From Roseiarcus fermentans (lineage in GTDB: Bacteria; Pseudomonadota; Alphaproteobacteria; Rhizobiales; Beijerinckiaceae): a stretch of 64,000 nucleotides of DNA. The notes beneath the pieces are model-generated. The model did not search any database. It saw only the letters and a list, made by a program, of their open reading frames with translations, and had not been told where the DNA came from. Location: the NCBI RefSeq assembly GCF_003315135.1, contig NZ_QNRK01000002.1, forward strand, positions 221,113 through 285,112, given 5' to 3'. Made by a program: the position numbers and the translations under genes. This document shows, piece after piece, positions 35,941-44,318 of the stretch (position 1 is the stretch's first letter; each line of letters begins with the position of its first letter).

Positions 35941-38289
35941 TTATGATGGCTGCGGTAGGCGACGTGTCGCTTTCTTCAGGGTTTTTAGTTCAGCGATCAC
36001 TGTTTCTAGCACAAGCTCCTCGGGGCCAACAGATAGCAGGTCAAAATTGTTCATCAGATCGAAAAATGTTAGACGTGAGATCGTTTCGGTCGAGTTGAAT
36101 CTGGGCGTGACGGGTGCCCGAATCCTCTTCCACACGACGGTCTGCGCATTACCCGCCTCAACAATTGTCTTGAATGACAAAGTCGGCATGAAATCGTGGA
36201 TGAACGCGATGACCTTGAAAACGTCTCCGTGCCAGGCGGGTCCGCTGCCGCCGTTCATCTCTCGGAACTTAATTGCCTCACCGTGATCTCTGAGGGAACT
36301 GAAGACATCGGACGGCAACACGTCATCGATCAGAATTACGGAGTTTGTATGCGTCATCGTCAGTACGGACATCAAGTCTCTTAAAGTCTGTTCATACGTG
36401 TGCAAGCCATCCAGAAAAACCAGATCGTAGACCCTCTTGTCGCCCTCCATTGAAAAAAACTCATCGCTGATGACAGGGAAAAAATCGATGCTCTTTTCGG
36501 CGAATTCTTTAGGATCGAACCTAAAATTGGGATCGACTCCAGTCTTTCGTTCTACGTTTACTCGGAAAAATGTTTCACCTCTTTCCACCCCAACTTCCAG
36601 ATAGGTCGTTGCCTTAAGACCCGAAGCAAGCGTGTTAAGTCTCCTGGCCGTGTGCGTTAAATTTGGCATATTTTCTCCTGACTCGACACCATGAGGCGCG
36701 GGGCCGGTATTAAGGAGGTCTCGTCCAGCAAGTCTTTGAATCGAACGGCGCAACGGCCTCGTCGCGCGACGAATGGACACAGCGGCTCCATTCAGTTTTC
36801 GTCCGAGCGGAGTCGCGAGCGAACTCTTTGGCTTCCCCTTTTGCATCTCGCGCTCAGTACTCCCGCGAGGCTCCGGAAGCGGCTCTCGCATTCTTTCAAA
36901 ATATGCAGCGGCAAATACGGCAAGTTCATCAAGTTTACGAAAATTGTAATTCTCGTGAAGAAGCGCTCGCTCCAGCTCGCTTGGGGGGCTTTCGCGTGTC
37001 TCGCTCACGTCTTCTATAAAGTCTTCCGGGATGTAGACAGGAGGAACGCCATCCTCGACTTGGCTCGCCACCCAAGGCGCAGGATTCAGCGCCAACGTTC
37101 GCGGGTTGGAGTGAACCAATCCCGGCACGCGGTGGAACCAGCCTAGCTTGTGCTGCACTGTGCCGTGATGGGAAAAATAGGCAGGAACGTATCGGCCACA
37201 AGCAACGCTGCTCCGGATGTCCAGTCCGGCAGTGACGAGGATTTTCTCTTCTATGCGAGGGACATCAGACAAGGCGTCCACTATCGATCTACCCAGCGCC
37301 AGATCGCCCTCCACCAGGCGCCTGTACTCGTCGCGGCTATAACTCGCATTTTCAAGAAAATCTGCGGGCAGAGAGTGCCCATCGAAGAAGAAGCTGGCGT
37401 CTGGGAGCGCGCGCAGTACCTCGCGGACAATTCCGACCACAGCCGGCACAAAATTCGTCGCCGTCCGATTGCGGGAGCGCAACGAGACGGCGTACGGCCT
37501 GCGAGCCTTACAAAAGGCCAGAGCCGTTGGATCGTTTCGCTCTGCGAACTCCTCACATAGCGTCTCAAGTTCGGCACGTATTTCTGAAGTCACGAGTGTG
37601 TTGCCGACAGCCACGAAGCGGGTGTGCGTTTGATTAAGCTTTTCAAGCTCGATATCGCGTACCGTACTGATCCGATCCGTTGACAGTCCGGTCAAAGTTG
37701 AAATTTTCCCGATCGGCTCGTGAGTAGCTACAACGACAAAATCTTTCGACTGTGCACCGATACTACGCAGCGCAGAGAGCTGATTCCAAATGAAATGCGC
37801 AAAATTCGAATCCCCCGTCAGAACCGTAACAACGTTGTTTGCAGCGGCCCGCGGTTCATACAAATTATGCATGTGCGGACGGAATTTCTCCAGAAGCTGA
37901 CGGTTGACGCCCCAAACTGGATCGCCAAGATTAAAACAGCATTGGCTGTCAATATCGATCAAACCTGTCAGCGGGAAGCCCAAAGAGAGATTTGTTGCGA
38001 TGACGGCGTAGTTATCAGATCCTTCTAACCGATACAATACTGATTTATCATCTACAACTATAGCTTCTCTTGCTGTATAACAGCCCAAATTAAATGCACC
38101 GTTGCAAATATATTCTGTTTGATAAGGCAGCGGATCCTTACGATTTCCAATGGCACTCCGAGCCGTCATTGCCTCACATAGTTTTTTTACTTTCGGCGGC
38201 AGTCCACTGATCGACTGCTGAACCTGGATGATCGAAAGATCATTACAAAACATCTTGAACCTTGGCGATGGAACGTAGGCAGATCTCAA
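35941..38289 (-). CDS. Large two-part protein with C-terminal methyltransferase
   Basis: A 782-residue protein. The C-terminal 270 residues are a class I SAM methyltransferase of the cephalosporin-hydroxylase/Methyltransf_24 kind: LEVGVERGETFF, VDPNFRFDPKEF, YDLVFLDGLHTYEQTLRDLMS and SVILIDDVLPSD. The N-terminal 430 residues are not firmly recognised; VVTVLTGDSNFAHFIWNQLSAL resembles the opening of GT61-like or capsular polysaccharide glycosyltransferases. A basic, Arg-rich linker (about 460-520) joins them. It is AT-rich like the next gene and transcribed the same way 65 bp upstream of it, so the two probably came in together. Confidence 0.7.
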   Translation of the reverse strand: MRSAYVPSPRFKMFCNDLSIIQVQQSISGLPPKVKKLCEAMTARSAIGNRKDPLPYQTEYICNGAFNLGCYTAREAIVVDDKSVLYRLEGSDNYAVIATNLSLGFPLTGLIDIDSQCCFNLGDPVWGVNRQLLEKFRPHMHNLYEPRAAANNVVTVLTGDSNFAHFIWNQLSALRSIGAQSKDFVVVATHEPIGKISTLTGLSTDRISTVRDIELEKLNQTHTRFVAVGNTLVTSEIRAELETLCEEFAERNDPTALAFCKARRPYAVSLRSRNRTATNFVPAVVGIVREVLRALPDASFFFDGHSLPADFLENASYSRDEYRRLVEGDLALGRSIVDALSDVPRIEEKILVTAGLDIRSSVACGRYVPAYFSHHGTVQHKLGWFHRVPGLVHSNPRTLALNPAPWVASQVEDGVPPVYIPEDFIEDVSETRESPPSELERALLHENYNFRKLDELAVFAAAYFERMREPLPEPRGSTEREMQKGKPKSSLATPLGRKLNGAAVSIRRATRPLRRSIQRLAGRDLLNTGPAPHGVESGENMPNLTHTARRLNTLASGLKATTYLEVGVERGETFFRVNVERKTGVDPNFRFDPKEFAEKSIDFFPVISDEFFSMEGDKRVYDLVFLDGLHTYEQTLRDLMSVLTMTHTNSVILIDDVLPSDVFSSLRDHGEAIKFREMNGGSGPAWHGDVFKVIAFIHDFMPTLSFKTIVEAGNAQTVVWKRIRAPVTPRFNSTETISRLTFFDLMNNFDLLSVGPEELVLETVIAELKTLKKATRRLPQPS

Positions 38290-38630
38290 CGAGATCCCGA
38301 CTTCGGCTAGCCTTGCAAGGCTATAAATAAAGGACCAATTAGATCAGCGACAGCGCCATGACAAGGGCGCATTCTGAATTCCGTCGGATCTTTCGTTGGG
38401 GCCTCGAGACATGGGTTGTTTGTGTCCTTGTGGTCCAAAAAATAAGGAGGGCGGGGCCTAATTTTTGGTCACCGCTACGACACCCTGCAAGCCGCTGCTA
38501 TTTCGAGTTCAGACCCATAGACACGCGCGGAAGGCGCGAAAGGCGGCGCAAATCCTGGTTGGACGCCGGGGCTCGCCGCTCACGGCGGAGCCGTCGCCTA
38601 CGCGCACCCGCCGGGGTGGGGAGGACGCAG
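38290..38630. other. Gap without a recognisable gene
   Basis: 341 bp marking the change from AT-rich (left) to GC-rich DNA (right). AT-rich sequence at 38280-38345 probably holds the promoter of the 782-residue protein. The GC-rich remainder shows no gene; a small reading frame from 38358 is not convincing. Confidence 0.5.
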
Positions 38631-39839
38631 TTACCGGGGGTTATCAGTCCGCTCCGCGCTCCCGCGAAACAGGGCGCCTCCCGCTTCCTCCGTATCGATC
38701 AGGTCCGCCAGCGCGCAGGTGATGTGGTACATCGAGCTTCCCGGCGCAGGCTCCTCTATCCAGCCGCCGTCGGCCCTGAGCTTGTCGCGCCAGGCCCCGC
38801 GCGCCGGCGTGTCGAAATACCGGAGCAGCCCGGCATAGGCGGCGGCGGCCTCGGCGCGCTCGTCGGCTTCGCCGGTGCGGCGGTAGCGGGCGACGGCCGC
38901 CTTCAGCCGCTCCGTCTGCGGCCACAGGCGCGCCGCCCGGTTGCGAACCGAGCCGTCGGTCAAAACCTCGTTGATCGTGATTCCTCGTTCCGCATCGATG
39001 CCGTGGCGGCGGCCGAAGCGCGCGAGCCGGTCCGAGATCGGCGCCGCATCGGCGACGCCCCACTGCCCCAGTCGTTCGAACAGCCAGGCCCACTCGAAGC
39101 AGTGCCCCGGCTCGACGACTCGGCCCTCCTCGCCCGCGACCGGCGTGAGGTCGGCGTCGAAATATTCGAGCAGCGCTCCGGTTTCGCGATGGAGGAACGA
39201 TCGCCGGCACAAGGCGGCGACGTGCTCCGCGTCGCGCCGCCAACGGGCATCGCCGGTCGCGTCGTAAAGCGCGATGAAGCTCTCCAGGAGATGCATGTGC
39301 GGGTTCTGGCGAAAGGGCGGGCAAACCGCGATATCGCCCTCGTGATATCCCCCGTGCGGCAGGCGCCATTGGGCGTCGAGCGCGTCATCGAGCGCCGCCG
39401 CCGCTTCGAACAGGTCCGGACGCCCGAGCGCGCGGCCCGCGTGGGCGAGCGCAAGCAACATGAAGGCCTGATCGTACAGGTCCGCCCGGGCGTCGAACAC
39501 GGCGCCGCGATGGTCGAAGCGGTGAATGTAGAGGCCGTCCGCACGGCGCCCGCGCTCGACGAGGAAGTCGACGTTTGTCTCGACCATCCCCCGCCACGGG
39601 CCGCTCCAGCCCAGGCGACCGAGTTCGCAGTAGGAAAAGACGTGGCGCGCCTGAACGAACATCCGATGCGGGCAGGCCTCCTTCTCGCCGTGAATCGACA
39701 TCCGTTCCGGAAAGAGCGGACCCTCCGGCTCGGCGCGCCAGAGCGGGGCGGCGTCCAGGAACAGCCAGTCTCGCGCATGGGCGGCCAGTTCGTTCAGCGT
39801 CGCCGTCGGGCCCGGCTTGGCGGCTCGCGCGGTATTCAT
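38631..39839 (-). CDS. AGE family sugar epimerase/isomerase
   Basis: A 402-residue (alpha/alpha)6-barrel of the N-acylglucosamine 2-epimerase/mannose isomerase family. Landmarks are CPHRMFVQARHVFSYCELG, DLYDQAFMLLALAHAGRALG, FRQNPHMHLLESFIALYD, the conserved His-containing VVEPGHCFEWAWLFERLG and RLWPQTERLKAAVA. Members epimerise or isomerise mannose, GlcNAc or related sugars; mannose-6-phosphate isomerase-like activity would fit supply of a mannose or heptose precursor. It overlaps the preceding nucleotidyltransferase-phosphatase gene by 4 bp, so they form an operon and probably one pathway. Confidence 0.88.
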   Translation of the reverse strand: MNTARAAKPGPTATLNELAAHARDWLFLDAAPLWRAEPEGPLFPERMSIHGEKEACPHRMFVQARHVFSYCELGRLGWSGPWRGMVETNVDFLVERGRRADGLYIHRFDHRGAVFDARADLYDQAFMLLALAHAGRALGRPDLFEAAAALDDALDAQWRLPHGGYHEGDIAVCPPFRQNPHMHLLESFIALYDATGDARWRRDAEHVAALCRRSFLHRETGALLEYFDADLTPVAGEEGRVVEPGHCFEWAWLFERLGQWGVADAAPISDRLARFGRRHGIDAERGITINEVLTDGSVRNRAARLWPQTERLKAAVARYRRTGEADERAEAAAAYAGLLRYFDTPARGAWRDKLRADGGWIEEPAPGSSMYHITCALADLIDTEEAGGALFRGSAERTDNPR

Positions 39840-41083
39840 CGAACGCTCTCCAGGGTCATGGACGCGCGCCGGAACCCGACCCCGTCAGCGAACCGCGGGA
39901 CGGATTGCAGGAACGCCAGAAGGTCGCCGCTGCGGAAGAGGGAACCGGGCAGCCCCGCGGCCTCCGCCGCCTCGATGTCGCTCGCCTTGTCCCCGATCAG
40001 GAAACTCCCTTCGCGCTCGACCGGCCAGCGATCAAGCAGGTCGACGATCATCCCGGGACTCGGCTTCCGCCAGTCGTGCGCGGCGCGATAGGCCTCGACG
40101 CTCCCCTCCGGATGGAAGGGGCAATAGCGCCAGTCGTCGATCGAAGCGCCGATCGACGCCAGTTCCTGCGCCATCCAGCGGTGAAGGGCGACGACGTCGG
40201 CCTCGCCGTAGAGCCCGCGGGCGACGCCCGCCTGGTTCGTGACGACAAAGACATAGTAGCCGGCGTCGTTGAGCGCCTTCACCGCCTGCCGGGCGCCGGG
40301 AACCCACTCGACCTGTTCCGGCGCGTGGACGTAGCCGTGATCGATGTTGAGAATCCCGTCCCGGTCGAGAAAGGCCGCCGGGCGGCGGCGCGGCAGGAGG
40401 TCGCCTTCGACTGCGGGAGCGTCCGGAACGGCGGCGTCGACGTAGAGCCCGGAATAGGCGTAGCCCCGCAACGCGCGGCGCGCCGCCAGCCCGGGCAGGA
40501 TGTCGTTCTCGAGCGACGAAGCGCCGTCGCACCCCTCGAGCATCCGACGGGTGAAGTAAGATACGCCGCCGTTGACGAGCGCCGACCCAGACCGCTCGTC
40601 GGGCGAATGGATCGTCGTCACCAGGCTTCCATCCAGGTCGACTGGACCGTATCGATCCGGGAACGCGGTCGCCCGCAAGGCCAGGGCCGCCCCGACGCGC
40701 TCCCGCCGGGCGCGGGCCATGAGGTCGAGCCAGTTGAAGTCGAACCACCCGTCGCCGTTCAACAGCAGGAAGTCGTCGCGCAAACGGTCCCGGGCGCGAC
40801 CGATCGCTCCGCCCGCGCCCGGCGCGGCCGGCTCCACCGAAAGCTCGACCCGACACGAGAAGCGTTCCTCGAGCCGGCGCTCGGCGACGAAGGCGGCGAC
40901 GGCCTCGCCGCCGCCCCCTGCGAGCAGCAGAAACTCGTCGAAGCCGCGCCGCCGCGCTTCGAACAACAGCGTTTCGAGCAATGCGCACCCTCCGGCCTCC
41001 GCAAGGGGCTTCGGCCCGGCGGTCGCCGTCTCGCCGAGCGCGGCTCCCGGTCCTCCGAGGAGAATGGCGCATTGATTGGGCAA
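39836..41083 (-). CDS. Fusion of sugar nucleotidyltransferase-like domain and GmhB-type phosphatase
   Basis: A 415-residue fusion. Residues 1-225 resemble HddC/GlmU-type sugar-phosphate nucleotidyltransferases (AILLGGPGAALGE, PKPLAEAGG, DDFLLLNGDGWFDFNWLDLMAR, VNGGVSYFTRRML). Residues 235-400 are a HAD phosphatase of the GmhB (heptose bisphosphate) type: AAFLDRDGILNIDHGYVH, VTNQAGVARGLY, CPFHPEGS, WRKPSPGMIVDLL and GDKASDIEAA. The nucleotide-binding loop, normally GGxGTRL, reads GGPGAALG, so the usual Thr and Arg are lost. It overlaps the AGE epimerase gene and diverges from hldE, pointing to heptose metabolism. Confidence 0.85.
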   Translation of the reverse strand: MPNQCAILLGGPGAALGETATAGPKPLAEAGGCALLETLLFEARRRGFDEFLLLAGGGGEAVAAFVAERRLEERFSCRVELSVEPAAPGAGGAIGRARDRLRDDFLLLNGDGWFDFNWLDLMARARRERVGAALALRATAFPDRYGPVDLDGSLVTTIHSPDERSGSALVNGGVSYFTRRMLEGCDGASSLENDILPGLAARRALRGYAYSGLYVDAAVPDAPAVEGDLLPRRRPAAFLDRDGILNIDHGYVHAPEQVEWVPGARQAVKALNDAGYYVFVVTNQAGVARGLYGEADVVALHRWMAQELASIGASIDDWRYCPFHPEGSVEAYRAAHDWRKPSPGMIVDLLDRWPVEREGSFLIGDKASDIEAAEAAGLPGSLFRSGDLLAFLQSVPRFADGVGFRRASMTLESVR

Positions 41084-41477
41084 GTCGAATCTCCCAGTGA
41101 AATCAGCCGCCTCGAGCCGCCTGCGGCGGCGAACGGCGTTCGGTCCCGTCCAAAGGTCGGGTCAGGCGCCGCTCGTACGCGGCGTCGGCCCCGCCGCGCA
41201 ATCTCTGCGTTGTGGCCGCCGCCCTCGCCCTTCAGCGGGCTGAGGATCGGCGCGCTCCTCTTCCGTGTAGCGTCGACCAATGATGAACCCAGACAACCGA
41301 ACGCCGCGCCTTCGGAGAAGCCCGCGCGCTGCCAGCCCGCCCGGTCGCAGCGCCCCGGGTCGGGGTCGCGTTCCGGAACAGAGATTCTCATTTACGGTGT
41401 TTTCCAAGCCAAGCCAACTGTGGTAGAGACGCGGCCGCAGGGTTGTTATCAGCTGTTGCGGTGAACCATTGAACGTC
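41084..41477. other. Divergent promoter region between the heptose genes
   Basis: About 390 bp separating two divergent gene sets of one pathway. I see no reading frame or RNA that can be supported. The AT-richer end (41385-41470) suits the hldE promoter. No clear operator palindrome was found. Confidence 0.5.
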
Positions 41478-42947
41478 ATGCAGGTTACAAACCCGTCCTG
41501 GGTATCGAGGTGGCGCGGATCCAGCGTGTTTGTCTTGGGCGACGTGATGCTCGACAAATTCGTGTACGGCCACGTCGATCGGATCTCGCCGGAAGCGCCG
41601 ATTCCGATCCTCCATCGCCAGTCCGAGACGGCGATGCTGGGCGGCGCGGCGAATGTCGCGAGAAACGTCGTCGCGCTGGGCGGCAAGGCCATTCTCGTCG
41701 GAGCGGTCGGCGACGACGCTGAGGGCGACCTGATCGCAGGACCGCTCGTCGACGGCGACGGAATCGTCGGGCGCTTCGTTCGGGCGGCGGGCCATCCGAC
41801 GACCACAAAGGTTCGCTACGTTTCGGGCGGCCACCAGCTCCTGCGGCTCGATATCGAGCGCCGGCTCCATCTCGGCCCGCACGACATCGACATGATCTGC
41901 GAGTGGCTGACGGAAGTCGCCGGCGAGATTTCGGCGATCGTTCTCTCGGACTATACGAAGGGCGTGCTGATTCCCGTCCTCGTACGCCGAATCATCGACA
42001 TCGCCCGCACGCACGGCATCCCCGTCGTGGTCGACACCAAGACCCGCGACGTCACGCGCTTCGCGGGAGCGACGGTCATGACTCCGAACGCCACGGAGGC
42101 GGCCATGATCACCGGCGTCGAGTGCGTGGACGATCATCACGCCGAAATCGCCGCGAAGATCCTGCACGAGCGGGCGAAAATCGACGCGGTGGTGCTCACG
42201 CGCGGCGCTGAGGGCATGACCATCTATCACCCGACCGATCCGGAAGGATCCGTCGTGCACGTTCCTACCCATGCGCTGGAAGTGTTCGACGTGTCCGGAG
42301 CGGGCGACACGGTGGTGGCCGCGCTGGCGCTGGCGCTCTCCGTCGGCGCCTCGATCATGACGTCCGCCCGCATCGGAAACGCCGCCGCCGGAATCGCCGT
42401 CGGCAAGCGCGGGACGGCGGCGGTGCGGGCGCGCGAACTCGCGACGGCGCTCGGCGGCGGCTCCGAAGGCGACCCGAAAATCGTCGACGGCGAAGCCGCC
42501 CAGGAAATCGTCGCGGATTGGAGGGCCCATGGCCTCAAGGTGGGATTCACCAACGGCTGTTTCGATCTGCTTCACCCCGGGCACGTCGAGCTTCTGAAGC
42601 GCTCGCGGGCCGCCTGCGACCGCCTGGTCGTGGCGCTCAACACCGACGCCTCGGTTCGCAAGCTCAAAGGCGACTCGCGCCCCGTGCAGAACGAACACGC
42701 GCGCAGCGTGGTGATGGCGGCGGTCGACAGCGTCGATCTCGTGACGCTCTTCGACGACGACACGCCGCTCGGCCTGATCGAGCTACTGCGGCCGGACTTC
42801 CTCATCAAGGGCGCGGACTATACGATCGAGACCGTGGTCGGCGCGGATCTGGTCGCGTCCTATGGCGGCCGCGTGCTGCTGGTGCCCATCGAACAGGGAC
42901 ACAGCACGACAGCGCTCATCGCCCGCGCCAACACGCGAGCCCGCTGA
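41478..42947 (+). CDS. hldE: Bifunctional heptose-7-phosphate kinase / heptose-1-phosphate adenylyltransferase
   Basis: HldE (RfaE), 489 residues. Residues 1-320 form a PfkB-type kinase (VFVLGDVMLDKFVYG, MLGGAANVARNVVALGG, catalytic VFDVSGAGDTVVAALALAL). Residues 350-485 are the cytidylyltransferase-like adenylyltransferase (VGFTNGCFDLLHPGHVELL, LNTDASVRKLKGDSRPV, LIKGADYTIE). The two activities give ADP-heptose precursors for the LPS core. The start at ATG 41478 is chosen; TTG 41469 is possible. It lies opposite the GmhB-like fusion, which would supply the intermediate phosphatase step between its two reactions. Confidence 0.95.
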   Translation: MQVTNPSWVSRWRGSSVFVLGDVMLDKFVYGHVDRISPEAPIPILHRQSETAMLGGAANVARNVVALGGKAILVGAVGDDAEGDLIAGPLVDGDGIVGRFVRAAGHPTTTKVRYVSGGHQLLRLDIERRLHLGPHDIDMICEWLTEVAGEISAIVLSDYTKGVLIPVLVRRIIDIARTHGIPVVVDTKTRDVTRFAGATVMTPNATEAAMITGVECVDDHHAEIAAKILHERAKIDAVVLTRGAEGMTIYHPTDPEGSVVHVPTHALEVFDVSGAGDTVVAALALALSVGASIMTSARIGNAAAGIAVGKRGTAAVRARELATALGGGSEGDPKIVDGEAAQEIVADWRAHGLKVGFTNGCFDLLHPGHVELLKRSRAACDRLVVALNTDASVRKLKGDSRPVQNEHARSVVMAAVDSVDLVTLFDDDTPLGLIELLRPDFLIKGADYTIETVVGADLVASYGGRVLLVPIEQGHSTTALIARANTRAR

Positions 42948-42958
42948 GCGGGGTATCC

Positions 42959-44215
42959 TCACCCGAGGCCCGTCCGTCGCTCGTCGGTCGGTGCGCCGCC
43001 CGACCCCGCGATCGCGGCGCTGTAACCGTCGCTGTCGGCGAGCCGATAGCCCGCCGCCACGACGGCGGCGCCGAACAAGCGCTCGGTCGCATGCTCGAGC
43101 CCGCCGTCGAGGAGGCCCTTCTCTTCCGGAAACTCAGCCGAAAGGGCCAGCGACCTCAGCGGCGCGAGCGCTTCCGGACGCACCCAGAACATGGTCCCGC
43201 CGAAGAAATCGAGACGGAAGCGGTCCCTCGGCACGCCCATTCTCTCCGCCAGCTCCAGCACCCGCTCCCTGTTGGTCGACCAGGACAGCGCCTCGGAATA
43301 GGTCCGGCTCGGCAACCGGAAGGCCCCCGGGCCCACCATGCCGATCGACGGGTCCCGCTCGAACAGGTCGAGAATCGATTGCGCGAGCCCGGGGGCGGCG
43401 AGCAGATCGAACAACAGCCGCCGCCGCCAGAGCGAGCCCATGTAGGACTTGCGCCCGCCGTCGGTGGATTTCTTGCCGTGGAGCTTGCAAACGTATCGGT
43501 AGCGGTCGAGCCTGCCGCGCTCGAGCAGCGTCAGGAACGGGCGCACGTCCCGGCCGCGATTGTCCATCACCTCGATCTCGGCGCGCGGGAACTCGCGGCG
43601 GATCGACTCGACGAGCCGTTCGCGCCCCGGCGTTGTGGTGACGATCAGGTCGAACGGAACGGAGAGGCGCCGCAGGACCCCGCCGATATCGCCCCATGTC
43701 TCCTCGTAATAGAGATGAACGACGATCGCGAGCGGATTGCCGACGGTCGGCCCGCCCCGGGCGCCCCGCGGCGCCGTCTCGTCGTCCCAGCCGTCGAGGA
43801 GTTCCGGATGAGCCGCGATCAGGTCGCCGTCGAGCGAAACGCCGATGTTGAACATGTGTTGATTGAAGGTGGTGAAGCGCTTGCGTTCGGGCTTCGGGCC
43901 GTAGCAGAACACCGAAAAATCCGGAAAGACGAGGGATTTCTTTTTCTTGAACAGCAGGGCGAGGCGCAGGCGCGCCCAGAGCGAGGTCAACGCGTCCAGC
44001 CGCTCGACCGAAAAATCCGCGGTCTCGATGACGAGGCCGCCGGCGCCTGCGGGAAGGGCGAAGTAACCGAGGCCGATCGAATAGGGCAGCAGCAGGTTCC
44101 GGGCCTCGTTGCGGCCCTCGACTCGAAGCTGCGCGATGTGGTCGTGCGCCTGCGGCTCGAGCGGACGCAGCCGGTACGCGCGCCGGAAGAACGATCGAAA
44201 ACGGCTCATCGACAT
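42959..44215 (-). CDS. RgpF-like rhamnan/polysaccharide synthesis protein
   Basis: A 418-residue protein. The C-terminal 250 residues match the rhamnan synthesis F (RgpF) family: IVVHLYYEETWGDIGGVLRR, FDLIVTTTPGRERLVESIRR, VMDNRGRDVRPFLTLLER, YRYVCKLHGKKSTDGGR and FFGGTMFWVRPEAL. RgpF proteins act in assembling rhamnose-type cell-wall or O-antigen chains and are predicted transferases. The N-terminal 150 residues are less conserved. It is convergent with hldE (11 bp apart) and divergent from the sulfatase gene. Confidence 0.88.
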   Translation of the reverse strand: MSMSRFRSFFRRAYRLRPLEPQAHDHIAQLRVEGRNEARNLLLPYSIGLGYFALPAGAGGLVIETADFSVERLDALTSLWARLRLALLFKKKKSLVFPDFSVFCYGPKPERKRFTTFNQHMFNIGVSLDGDLIAAHPELLDGWDDETAPRGARGGPTVGNPLAIVVHLYYEETWGDIGGVLRRLSVPFDLIVTTTPGRERLVESIRREFPRAEIEVMDNRGRDVRPFLTLLERGRLDRYRYVCKLHGKKSTDGGRKSYMGSLWRRRLLFDLLAAPGLAQSILDLFERDPSIGMVGPGAFRLPSRTYSEALSWSTNRERVLELAERMGVPRDRFRLDFFGGTMFWVRPEALAPLRSLALSAEFPEEKGLLDGGLEHATERLFGAAVVAAGYRLADSDGYSAAIAGSGGAPTDERRTGLG

Positions 44216-44318
44216 GCTGCTTCCCTAGCCGGGCCTTCCCGGCGCATCAACCTTGTCTCCGCGCTTGACCCGGTTGCGGAGGCCGCATAGCCAAGGCCGC
44301 CTTCCGATGGAGCGACCG

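Noticed and set aside
38358-40091. A long plus-strand frame beginning in the gap before the AGE epimerase gene
   Set aside because: It is antisense to the epimerase and fusion genes and Arg-rich without domains; the short part outside those genes is unconvincing.
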